A DNA stretch of 64,000 nucleotides from positions 307,985 through 371,984 of the forward strand of contig PUQB01000174.1 of the NCBI GenBank assembly GCA_003024785.1. The letters are read 5' to 3'. Positions 34,044 through 43,932 of the stretch are shown here, piece after piece (positions within the stretch are counted from its first letter, which is position 1; each line of letters begins with the position of its first letter). This stretch comes from Selaginella tamariscina. Taxonomy: Eukaryota > Streptophyta > Lycopodiopsida > Selaginellales > Selaginellaceae. The position numbers and the translations under genes are program-made. The notes under the pieces were generated by a model. It had not been told where the DNA came from, did no database searches, and saw only the letters and a program-made list of their open reading frames with translations.

Positions 34044-37000
34044 TCAACACTTGTCACTTCTTCTTACGATTGAGCAATGTGCAATTCGTGAACCACCAGT
34101 CCTACTTGACGTCGCTATTGGTTGGGTTGGGATTTCCTCTGGCTGGATGTTCTCTTTAATCCTGTTCATAGCAATTCTCCCGAGCTCAGGGTTCTTCTCA
34201 GTCCCAACAATGTTTCTCCCCAGCTCGATAGCTGCAAGCATTGAGGACCCCGTACCACTGCCTATATCCCAGATAAGATCACCTGGCCGGGTGAGTCGTT
34301 CTATCACGAGCTGCATCAATCGAGTGCTCTTCGGTTGGTAGTCCATCCTGCATGTGAAGATAATGGTAAATACTTAAATTGTTGAAATGAAATGCCTACC
34401 ATGGTTCTTGGAACCGCTCAGGATTATCAACAAGAATTGTTGATGACAAACGCAGCGGATTATCGCGCAATCCTCTAGATGCATCTTGGAAGACAAGGAG
34501 CAGGATGCTCTCCTGTTAAAACATCAAAAATCATTAATGAACTTCATGAATAAAGAAAAAAGTACCTTCATCTTGTTGCGGTAGCCCCAACCACGCCCTC
34601 TGTAGATGTAGTACGTTGCAGCAAGTTGAAGGTCCACCACACTTGCAGCTCGGACAACTTGATCCCAGGTGTTTGCTGCAGCAAACACAACCAACCAACC
34701 ATTTGCAGCCATATGCATACCTGCAAACTGGAGTGCTTCATCGAACTTCACTGGATCAAGGTAGAGGTATGGCGTATCACTCGTTGTATTTCCTGGCAAG
34801 GTCCCATTTGGAAGGTCGAAGATCACCAAGTTGAAACCATATTCTCCCGCAATATGCTGGTAGCGAGTCTGGCTGTCAGCTGTATGGTACCTGGCCACCT
34901 GTGTCTGAACTTTTCTATAAGGAACCAGTCTAGCGTCAGGAACCTCCTCTTCCTTCTCATCCGTGAGCACGGCCTGTTGCATCTCCTCGATGTCATCAAT
35001 CGCCAAGAAATTATCACCTCGAGTTGTAGCAAGTGAAGGGACGAATGTGACCAAGTCATCCTTGATGTCCATGGTTCCCTGCGATGGTAGCACTTCAGAT
35101 AAATTGAAGAAGGCAGCTGGATCGCGAGTAGTGGAGGTGCCAGCTACTGTATCTGAGGTCTTCTTTGACTGCTGCACAGGCTGACGCCGCTTTGCCTTGG
35201 CCTTTGTCTTCTTAATGAAGTCGACCTCTGCCGGATCCCATGAGATGCATGGGAGATCTTTTGAGTGTTCATTGTAGAGATCCTTCTCCCATGTTGGTGG
35301 TTGCCCAGGTGGATAATCAAGCCAGAACGGTACGTGTACACGTCGAACTCTGTCAGGCCAGATCTTGTCTTCGACCACATGTGTGGTGCTTCCATGTAAT
35401 CTGACCAGAATACCATAGTCTGTGTGTGAGGCACCTTTCTCGCTGCGACATACCTGTAATGAACATATAGTAGTGTCAGAATGTAACAATGTCAAGAAGA
35501 TCATCCTTACCTCCAAATCATCCTTCTTGCTGTCTCTTCGTGTTCGAGGAACTCTTTCGGCTCTATGGAGTAAGTGAACTTCACACACTCATGGAATGGC
35601 TGGAACATCACGTTCTTGCATTTTACCCGCACTTCATCGTACCAAGTCGTGAAATCTGTAACCGGCCTGCTCCACTCGCCATCCTCGATGAGTCCCGTGA
35701 GAATCTGTACTGCCTCCTCTCTGATCGCCGCCAATACAAATCGATAGTAAACCACCTTATCCACTCCTTATCCTGAACACCCGGCAATCCAAGTGTCTCT
35801 TGCTCTCTCTTCAGATCGAGACGTACCAGTTTATTGAAGTACATGATTCTCGTCTCGTTTGGAATTCTCGCCCTTGAAAGCGCGTACAGCTTTTCCAACC
35901 CCATCCATCTGCATTGTTTCCATGTGATTTGGGTCACCTTGTCGAACCACTCTTCACCCAATGCAGGATCGATGATGGCTAAGATCTTCATCATGCGCTT
36001 GTCATGCTTAATGTAGACCTGTTGTTGCTCCTGGTATTTGTTGCCTTTGGATGCCCTTGCAGCCTTCTCAAGATCATCCTCAATCTCACTCTGTAATTCA
36101 CAGACGTAATCAACTAAGTAATATAAGTGTGAGACGTGGTACCTCAAAAAAATCTTTGCACAGATCAAATTCGGAAGTGGATGCCAAGCTTGTTGTCCAG
36201 TGCGCTTTCCTTCCACTTTCTTATGTCATCTCGTTCCTTGTCACTGAGCCTGGCCAAGATCTTCGCTGTGCCCTCCTCACTGGTGCAACATGTCTTCACA
36301 GATAGCAGAAGATGTGGCAGTGTGGTTTGCACTGCCGTTGCGGAGGAACTGCATATTTGAAAATCTCGAAGTTAGTTAATCCTATGATCTAGAGGTCACT
36401 ATGTTTACCTATTAATTTGCTGAAACATTGTCACAAGCTGAAGATTATCCATGACCCCAGCACGGATGAAGCCTGAACGCACTCTCACTGCCCACTGATT
36501 CTTATCTTCCGTGTCTTCTATGTACAGCTTCTGAAGCACCTTTAGCCTGTGATTACCATCCCAACAGATGAACTTCTTCATCGAAAGCATTGGTGCCCAT
36601 TGCCGGAACATGTCAGACTGAAGCTCCTCCTCAAAAGCCAAATGCTGAGCATACATCGCTTCATCGCTTCTCAATGCTGCCAGATCTGCATCTGTCATGG
36701 GGTCCCCAACTTGAAGGATGAACTGAGTGGTGTTGCGCAAATAACCAACTGCCTTCTTGAAACTCCTAGTCAAAGATTCCAGATCCGCTGGATTGACTCT
36801 CCGCACCTTCATTTCCCAGAATTCGGCAAATAGGGACATCCGGTGCCTCTCCATATTCTCGGATTGTGATCTTCGCGAGAAGACGCACTGCACTCTCCGA
36901 ATGCATGCTGGCTGCAATGTTGTAAACTTCCTCATTATCTGGCACTTCTGCTTTCCCCTTCTTCTTCTTCTTAGCAGCCTCTGAATCTCCAGCAGCTTTG

Positions 37001-37937
37001 CGTCGTCTCTTCTTGTTCTTGGGTTCATCCTCTTCGTCACTCGACAAAGTCACTGCGCATGAGGCTTGTGTGCCTTCTGTCTGCTCCTGTGTCTCCTGTG
37101 GTAAGACATCATCCTCAACTTCTTCAACAAAGTCTGATTGTTCTTGTTGGGGTTGAACTACATCCTCTTGCTCTCCTGACCAGTCCTGCTGGCTTGCCTG
37201 TTCAACTGGAGCATCACTTGAAGGTCCTTGTTCCTGAACCACAGCCAGCTTCCTACTTCCTCTCCCACGACCCCGACGCCCTCTCTGAATTGCAGCTCTA
37301 GCTTCTGCTTCTCTCTCAGTAGGCTCCTTCATCTTCTTTTCTTGTAAACGTTGTGAAGAGCGCATCTACAAAAGCAATAAGGTTTAACAAAAAACTGTAA
37401 TAAATGTTCAAAGATGTTTAATAAAAATTAAAAAAACATACTAGCCCTCACAGTCGGCGTGCCGACTGAGAGAGCAGTTGCTGTAAGTCCCAGTCGGCAT
37501 GCCGACTGGGACTGGCAACAAAGGGAGGCCCAGTCGGCATGCCGACTGGGACTGGCATCAAAGGGGTCCCAGTCGGCATGCCGACTGGGCCTGGCAACAA
37601 AGGGAGCCCAGTCGGCATGCCGACTGGGACTGGCAACAAAGGGAGGCCCAGTCTGGGACTGGGAACGAAGCAAGGCCCAGTCAAAATGCTAGGTGGGACT
37701 AGAACAGTCAACCCTAGTCAAAATGCTGACTGGGGCTGGAACAGTCAACCCCGGTCAAAATGTTGACTGGATCTGGAACAGTCCACCCCAGTCGGCCTGC
37801 CGACTGGGACGGACAACGAAGTCAGTCCGAGTCGGCAGGCCGACTCGGATTTCTTGCAACTGTGAAGAGATGTAAAAAGATGAACAGATCATGAAAAGAT
37901 CATGAGCAGATCATGAAGAAATCAGAAAATACTCACC
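34044..37937 (-). pseudogene. ParB-like / beta-class DNA methyltransferase cargo gene, frame-disrupted
   Basis: Likely a 5' UTR exon ends at 37,937 (GTGAGT donor). Coding begins after TTTGTAG at 37,365 (MRSSQRLQEKK). A basic, nuclear-signal-like region follows (KNKKRRRKAA, AAKKKKKGK). Next is a ParB/sulfiredoxin-type box, ICWDGNHRLKVLQ, at about 36,570. A helical region follows (about 35,830-36,360). The methyltransferase has motif IV as DLPNG (usual DPPY), motif V region GMHMAANGWLVVFAA, motif X/I region PGDLIWDIGSGTGSSMLAA, and motif II GRNIVGTEKNPELG. That order (IV before I) is the beta class of N4-cytosine/N6-adenine enzymes. Introns 35454-35510, 34513-34565 and 34348-34399 are 52-57 bp and canonical; the last two join in frame. 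Others lie near 36,361-36,410 and 36,070-36,145. Slips lie near 36,830, 36,172, 35,765 and 35,370. Confidence 0.78.
37443..37860. repeat. Palindrome-bearing tandem array inside the MULE
   Basis: About 11 units of 36-39 bp. Four central units carry the perfect 18-bp palindrome CAGTCGGCATGCCGACTG followed by GGACTGGCAACAAAGGGAG; outer units are degenerate (CAGTCAAAATGCTGACTG and similar). The array lies between the divergent genes, in the presumed first intron of the methyltransferase gene. The half-site AGTCGGCA recurs at 33,955-33,963 and at 41,513, 41,532 and 41,565 near the element ends. Likely roles are binding sites for the transposase or the ParB-like protein, or a bidirectional promoter; this is inferred. 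Confidence 0.85.
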
Positions 37938-38337
37938 CCCTCAATGGAAGCCTATTGTGATTAATCCCTGGAGCCACACTTGCTCCACGCTATGCCCCCA
38001 AATGCGCCCCTGCTCCACGAAAACCTAGCCGCCCTAGCTGCCCTAGCCGCCCTAATTGCAAAACCCTAGCCGCCCTAAATCAATTAAAAACCAACCTAAT
38101 TTCTGTAAACATATTGCATGCATGATCGCCACTTGTACATAGTAAAACTTTTTAATTTACAAAAAACCTACCCAGACGCAGTAAATTAATTTCACTCTTC
38201 TACCCAGACGCACGCAATTAATATTATTTTTAATATTTGTCAATGAAATGATTGCCTCACGACTAACAAACACATTAACCATCGTGTGTAATATGTTCAT
38301 TGTCTTTGAATTTTAACTTTTGTTTGTTCCATTTTTG

Positions 38338-41300
38338 CTACATGGCAAGAATCAGCTCAATGGTGTTGACAAGGACTTCCCTGCAGATGAAGATGGTATT
38401 GCATTTGTCTTTGAAACAGATCTCAGGTCTGCATTTGACATTCCACCTTGGCAATCTTTTAAAGTGCTGCATTTGATGTCTGTTGTTGGTGGAGATGCTG
38501 CGAATGTTGAGGTAGAACCAGAAGGGGCAAGAGCTAGCAGTTTTGTGTATTACACACTTCTTCCTTCCAAAGGACCGCTATTCCGGTTGGAGACAACAGA
38601 TCGGGACAATTCTATGGTAACAATACTTCGCAATAGTCAGAGATGTAGGATTGGGAAGCAACTGGTGGTCTCGTCATCGATTCAGCAAGTTGCTGAGGTC
38701 CCAGAAGATTGCAACGGAAATGTGATTTACGAGTTGCCAGCACACGAAACAATGAAGGACAAGTACAAAGGGATGAATAGGAAGGATGGGTGTGATTACT
38801 GGACTCAACGCTGCACAACACATTGGAATGTTCCAGCTCGTGTTAGTCGCAGTTCATGTATTGGCCACATGAAATGCGTAAAGGAAACATGTCCGTTCAT
38901 CAGCTTCAGTAAGAAAGCAAATGACTGCCAATTTAAGGGCACCATTGATAAAGTCCAGTTATCTTCAGATGGTAGAGTGCTTGGAATGAAGTGTGTGCAT
39001 TGCAACAATGAGCCCCTTCTAGTGCAGACATGCTCCGTTGTTGCATATTACATAATTCCAGATGATATCACATGCACGAGGCTTTTCATCCATCTTGGAG
39101 AACATCAACACCCACGTAGACCACCCGAATCCATGGTCTCTAAAGACAGAGCTAAGGAGACAATCAACAAAGCAGTCGCTGCAACCCCAAGAACTAATCA
39201 ACGTGTCATAGAGTTTCAAGCAGCACGCAATATAATTTTGGAAAAACTGGTAACAGATTCTGGAGATGTATCATACGACAAGGTTCTGTCAGATCTACTA
39301 CCACTCACAAATCACCGCCGGTAAGCAAAAAAATTATTATTTCCTTTTGGAGATGCTTAACCTTTCCACTGTAGAACAAGAGAATGGATATCTCAGGCTA
39401 GAACAAGAGACACTCGTTTCAAAGAAGGTTACGAAGGACTTCTGCAGTTAAAGAAGAAGCTATCAATCCCATTCATACATGTTATCCACATACCCGGAAT
39501 GGACCTCAACGGAGCTGAAGAGCAGCCTTTAATCTTCAAAATGACGGTTGCCGGCCCAGGATCCGGAATAGACTACATTAGAAGGTGTCAATCTGGAGGT
39601 GATCTCGAACAGCAGTGGGTGGTGCTAGACCACACATATCGTATTGATGATTGGTGTACACTGGGAATACATCTCTATGATCCATTGTAAGTATTAACAT
39701 ATCTATGTTTTAAAATACTTACTAATATAATGCACTTATGTTTGTGTAGTTTAAGGTCGATGGTGACACTTGCTTATGGTGACATGATCAGGGAGGATAG
39801 TGTGGCGGTGATCAAATTTTTGAACACTATGCTTCAAGTGTGCAGCAAGCAAGGACTTCATAATGTGAACTTTGCGGGGTTCATGTCAGATGAGTCAGGT
39901 GCAATTTGGTTAGCATTGCGTCAAGTTTTCAACAATGGGTCAAAGATGAGAGGAAGAGAAAGGAGTTGTTTGTTCCATTACATGCAGTCAGTGCGTCAAG
40001 TTACAAAGAAGTGGATACTTGAGGAACACAGGGAGGAGCACATGAACCTTGCACGCTCATGGCCTGCAGCACTAACCAACCAAGATAAGTTGGAACGACG
40101 AGTAATGTTGGAGTCATTTTGGGAAGGCAGGTCCAGTAACGTTAGCGCTTTGCAAACATGGCTGTCATGGTGGGCAAGACATGAAGATCATATTTCCATG
40201 ACAGAGATAATTGACTTGACAGAAGATGGTGTTGCGAATGTGCCTACCACTAACAACTCCGAAGTTGTTCATGCAAGAGCACGAAGAGCAAGGCTGACGA
40301 AGCGTGTTCCTTTGTTGGAGGCAACAATGTTAGATTTAACAGATGCTGTTTTCCAAAGTGCAAAGGTCAAGGCATCATTTGAAGGGAGATATTCAGGCAC
40401 AGGTCCTTCCATGGAAACTCTTCTGAAACGTGCACAGCAGAAACTTTCAGCGGGAAAATCAGTGTCTCCAACAACTTTTGCAAATCTTGTTAGTGATGAA
40501 GAGCATCTTGCAAGTCCAGAGTTTGCCTCTACAACAAATGTTCGTGTTCGAACCGTTCGTCAACCGTCAACTGGGGACCATGGGATTGATGCACTTCGTA
40601 CACATAGACATGACACACAATATGCAGAACAAGTCATCCCAAATGCACGCAGGAAAAAACTCAAGTTTCAAGATGTCAATGTCACTGAAAGAGAGACGTT
40701 GATGACTCAGTGGGCCATCAGACGCATTGGGGAGGCAAGTCAGGTGAAATGTCTAGGTCTCACTCAGGACGGTAACAGCAAGTGTGGCAGACCCATAGGA
40801 TATCCACATCGTGTACCGGCACCAGGATTTCACGGTAGACGGCAATATACAAATGCATTTGGGAACATTGAGTTCACTCATCAGATGTATGGTTCTGCCC
40901 ACGCGATTCGTTGCTTCAGACGACCATATGCAGGGATTCCTCCTGAGAGTATTCCAGAAGTTCCAGAGGTTTGGCCAGTTCAAAAAGGAACAAACTTGAA
41001 TGCAAATGAGGTTGAAGCTCTTCTGAAAGCAGGATTCAAGTTGGAGGGATTTGAAGAAATGGTAGACGACAGTAGTAGCCGAATGGATCGAACACCATCA
41101 CCACCAAGAGGAGAGGGAGCACATAGAGTACCAACATACCATGGACGGAGTGTGCGAACACCAACAAGAATGTCCAAGGAACATGAGAAACATTACAACC
41201 AGGCAAAGATTCTTCAAGGTCGGATCAACAACGTGGAGGTGGTTCAAAGAGGGAAGACTGAGGCCTTCATTGTCTCTGCAGGCATGCAATCTGCTAAGGT

Positions 41301-41583
41301 AACAATTTCTACTGTTCCGTCATGCACTTGTGCAACTTTTCAGAAAGCCAAGAACTGGAGCCCCTGCCAACACATGTATTTTGTGTACACTCATGTTCTT
41401 GGATTGACCCAACGATTACTTACTTCTTACAGAGGCGGACCCTTACTCCAGCAGAAGTGCATCGGTTATTGGTTGATTGCAAGCGCAATGTCGAACCTGC
41501 GACTTTTAAGTCCAGTCGGTATAGTAAAGTCTAGTCGGCAAATAATTAGCGTTTTTCACTTGTTGGTCGGCATTTTATATTGA
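38338..41583 (+). pseudogene. Mutator-like transposase (FLYWCH-like, DDE, SWIM)
   Basis: Exons: about 38,338-39,320, 39,375-39,686 and 39,750-41,583. Introns of 54 and 63 bp have GT/AG borders and both joins are in frame. An N-terminal region with Cys/His spacing follows (HMKCVKETCPF ... GMKCVHCNNE ... GEHQHP), like the FLYWCH/WRKY-type DNA-binding part of MULE transposases. The DDE core has VVLDHTYRI, GFMSDESGAIWLALRQVF and the family C-x2-H box CLFHYMQSV. A SWIM finger follows (CTCATFQKAKNWSPCQH, CxCxnCxH). No in-frame ATG opens the first exon, so an upstream exon is missing or unrecognised. A slip near 41,404 moves the tail (DPTITYFLQRRTLTPAEVHR) into another frame. Confidence 0.88.
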
Positions 41584-41705
41584 AAGTTAAAGATAATCTA
41601 CTTGGCAAATATTCTAGAATATTCCCGTTTATTTGACAGAATATTCCTGGATATTCGGGAATATGCGAAAAGCCCGTTGTACGAAGCCCGGTTTTGCTAA
41701 TCCTC

Positions 41706-41714
41706 ACTTCGAAA
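41706..41714. repeat. Target-site duplication, right copy
   Basis: ACTTCGAAA, the perfect partner of 33,828-33,836. On the minus strand it encodes part of QLSK in the interrupted rhodanese exon. Confidence 0.9.
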
Positions 41715-42488
41715 GCTGAACAGCATATCCAGCATGCCTCTCACTGCACAGGTGAGTGCGTGCGTGTGTGTGTGTGTGTATGTGTGTGTGTGTGTGAGAG
41801 AGAGAGAGTCAGTCTCTGCCAGATATTCAAGCTTCAATCTCCACTGTCTTAGAAGTCTCTATATCTGACGGATGTATATATCTATATGTACTAGTATTAT
41901 ATATTGGTATGCACACACATATTTACATATTGGTACACACACGGTAATGTATACACACACGTAGTGTGCGTGGTGTGCATGCCTGCATAACAGAAACTCA
42001 TCCACGGCCTTAACAGATTATACACGCACAAAGCATATTATGTATACACTCACCCACATAGATGTGTGTATGTAGTGTGTCTTTTGTGCATTTTAAAAAT
42101 TATATTGATTTGGATACACAGTGATATTACATATATAATACAAATACACATAAATATGTAAATGTGCATGTATCATACACTATATATATATAAATATTCA
42201 TCACTACTTTATATATATAACATTTATACGTATATATATATTGTGTGTGTGTGTCTAAACAAGAATACCTGCTTTTCCCAACGTTTTTGTGCTGCTGACA
42301 TCTCCCTCATTTGCTCTAGTTCTGTAGAGGAGCGTATCCGCAACTGCATCATATCAAAATGTATATATACTCGTATTTATAGGTATATATTGTATATACA
42401 TTATATATACATATATTTCTTGTTTGTTTTTTTTAAATGAATAAGAAAGAGGTATTTTTAGTATAAATTAAAAATAGTTATATTTAAT

Positions 42489-42821
42489 GAAATTATTAAA
42501 TTGACCCTCTAGTTTTATATAATTCCAAATTGTCTAGGTAGTTTTGATAATGCCCAAATTAACCTTGAATAAATTTATTATTAATTAGCTTAATAACACA
42601 CTCACACACACCCACACACACACATGCAATGTTACATATTTTAACTCTAAACAATATATTTGCTATTTGTGTTGTATATTTTAGCTTTAAACAATATGTT
42701 GCATGTGTGTGTAGGTATGTTATTAAGCCGATTAATGACTCAAGGGCAATTTGGGCATTTTTAAAACTACCTGGATAATTTGGGAATTATATAAAACTAG
42801 AGGGTCAGTTTGATAATTCCC
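42489..42821. mobile_element. Fold-back MITE between rhodanese and nitrobindin genes
   Basis: Two arms of about 150 bp are imperfect inverted repeats. The left arm holds GACCCTCTAGTTTTATATAA; the right arm holds its complement TTATATAAAACTAGAGGGTC. Both arms continue through matching CCCAAATT and TTAGCTTAATAAC / GTTATTAAGCCG blocks into CACACA / TGTGTG tracts and a short TTTAACTCTAAACAATAT / TTTAGCTTTAAACAATAT pair in the middle. It occupies the short intergenic region between two head-to-head genes, where promoters or the missing rhodanese first exon should be. Confidence 0.8.
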
Positions 42822-42887
42822 CTCAATCTTATACAAAACTTAAATAAAATATAGAAATATATATCATTAGGTTTGAACTGTTACTGA

Positions 42888-43027
42888 ATGGGTTCGTCTT
42901 TGCATCCGGGCCTTGCTCCATTGGCGTTCCTGTTGGGCACATGGCGTGGAATTGGTGAAGGTGGATTTCCTACAATTAAGTCCTTCAGTTATGGTGAAGA
43001 AATTCGTCTGTGGCACACTGGCAAGGT

Positions 43028-43100
<73 letters not shown>

Positions 43101-43425
43101 ACAATATATATATACATATAAACACATACAGAAGCATCATATGTGTGTTTTTGTGTATTTAATTAGAATATATTACACACACACACACACACAGACAGCA
43201 ACTATGCTGTGACTAACTTAATTGTTGCAGTTTAGGAGTAACTTTAGTTTTTAAATTAGCCTGTAATGGCATACACACAGAAGACATGGAATGCCTCTTC
43301 TGGAGAGCCAATGCATGCGGAGAGTGGCTACTGGCGACCAAAGCCTGATGGTTCTATTGAGGTCGTCATTGCGCAGAGCACTGGTCTTGCAGAAGTCCAG
43401 GTAATGTATGTACCAGTATATATAA

Positions 43426-43457
<32 letters not shown>

Positions 43458-43643
43458 CGTGCGTGCGTGTGTGTGTTAAATATTATATGTATATGTATAT
43501 ATAATATGTACGAGTGTTTATGTAGAAAGGTACTTATGATGCGGAGAAGAAATATAACACTGGAGTCCTCTCTCGTTGGGAATGCTAGTAAGGTATATAT
43601 CAGTATAGATATAACGCTTTAGGTGTTGTGTGTGTGTGTGAAC

Positions 43644-43679
<36 letters not shown>

Positions 43680-43823
43680 ATACATCACTTTCTCCAGGTG
43701 ACTAAAATTCTAAGAAGATTCCAAGTGACTGGCGATGAGCTTACCTACGATGTGGACATGGCTACGACTAGCCAGCAATTACAGTCGCATCTCCGAGCTG
43801 TTCTTAAAAAGATTGAAGAATAA
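42888..43823 (+). CDS. Nitrobindin-like heme protein
   Basis: A homologue of plant nitrobindin (THAP4-C/DUF1794 family), a ten-stranded beta-barrel that binds heme b and reacts with NO. Exons: 42,888-43,025 ([21 protein letters not shown]), 43,260-43,400 (VMAYTQKTW ... [20 protein letters not shown]), 43,526-43,592 (KGTYDAEKK ... LVGNASK) and 43,698-43,823. Splice borders are GT/AG and the 1/2 and 2/3 joins are in frame. The GTWRGxGEG strand and the SxxxVGNASKV segment are family signatures. Exon 3 has a one-base slip between AEKK and [11 protein letters not shown], the only defect. Introns 1 and 3 are packed with (CT)n(CA)n and (GT)n(GA)n. Head-to-head with the rhodanese gene. Confidence 0.88.
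43031..43103 (+). repeat. (CT)n(CA)n tract in nitrobindin intron 1
   Basis: A compound microsatellite starting six bases after the donor. Confidence 0.95.
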
Positions 43824-43858
43824 TTTAAATGTGTAAGCACTAAGTATTAACCTTATAC

Positions 43859-43932
<74 letters not shown>

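Larger units (their letters stand above)
33837..41705. mobile_element. Mutator-like element carrying a ParB-methyltransferase gene
   Basis: A 7,869-bp element flanked by perfect 9-bp duplications. The left end begins GAGTCCCCACAAAAAGAGGG; the right end read inward begins GAGGATTAGCAAAACCGGGC. The termini are only weakly inverted (GAG start, CAAAA, CCGGGCTTC blocks), as in non-TIR or degenerate-TIR MULEs. Subterminal AGAATATTC-type repeats occur at 33,891-33,945 and 41,610-41,665. AGTCGGCA motifs occur near both ends. Two divergent spliced genes lie inside, transposase (+) and ParB-methyltransferase (-), separated by a palindrome array. GC content is clearly above the host flanks. Both genes carry one-base slips. 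Confidence 0.9.
32530..42343 (-). pseudogene. STR11: STR11-type chloroplast rhodanese gene, split by a transposon
   Basis: A homologue of Arabidopsis rhodanese-like protein 11, a predicted chloroplast protein. Minus-strand exons: 42269-42343 (ELEQMREMSAAQKRWEK), 41706-41743 (ERHAGYAVQLSK...), the same exon continuing at 33828 and below (YTLLDVRPSAER), 33597-33693 (AWVKGSMWIPVYDVDES), 33444-33483 (GWWSGLALMKYNE), 33268-33342, 32904-32991 (GYRNIFWLNGGFD), 32723-32789 (KLAGIGGVSEFLG) and 32530-32620 (SDAQRQEAAKQGFGYRALMF). Exon joins from 33,693 down to 32,723 are canonical and in frame. The active-site loop CQKGLRS keeps its Cys. The 7.9-kb transposon interrupts one exon. That exon also lacks a GT donor after PSAER, and the last exon lacks an AG acceptor. 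The transit-peptide exon was not found. A possible further exon lies near 41,812-41,860. Confidence 0.88.

Noticed and set aside
34616..35036. Plus-strand ORFs opposite the methyltransferase
   Set aside because: They are antisense shadows; the minus-strand frames carry the recognisable motifs and match splice borders.
37428..37766. Several overlapping ORFs on both strands around the palindrome array
   Set aside because: They are translations of the tandem repeat (SRHADWD-type and PVGMPTG-type repeats) and appear in multiple frames on both strands.
37443..37860. CRISPR-like array of palindromic repeats
   Set aside because: The repeats are contiguous tandem units with no unique spacers of constant length, and lie between genes of a plant transposon. 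The arrays at 7,371 and 63,262 are also plain tandem repeats.
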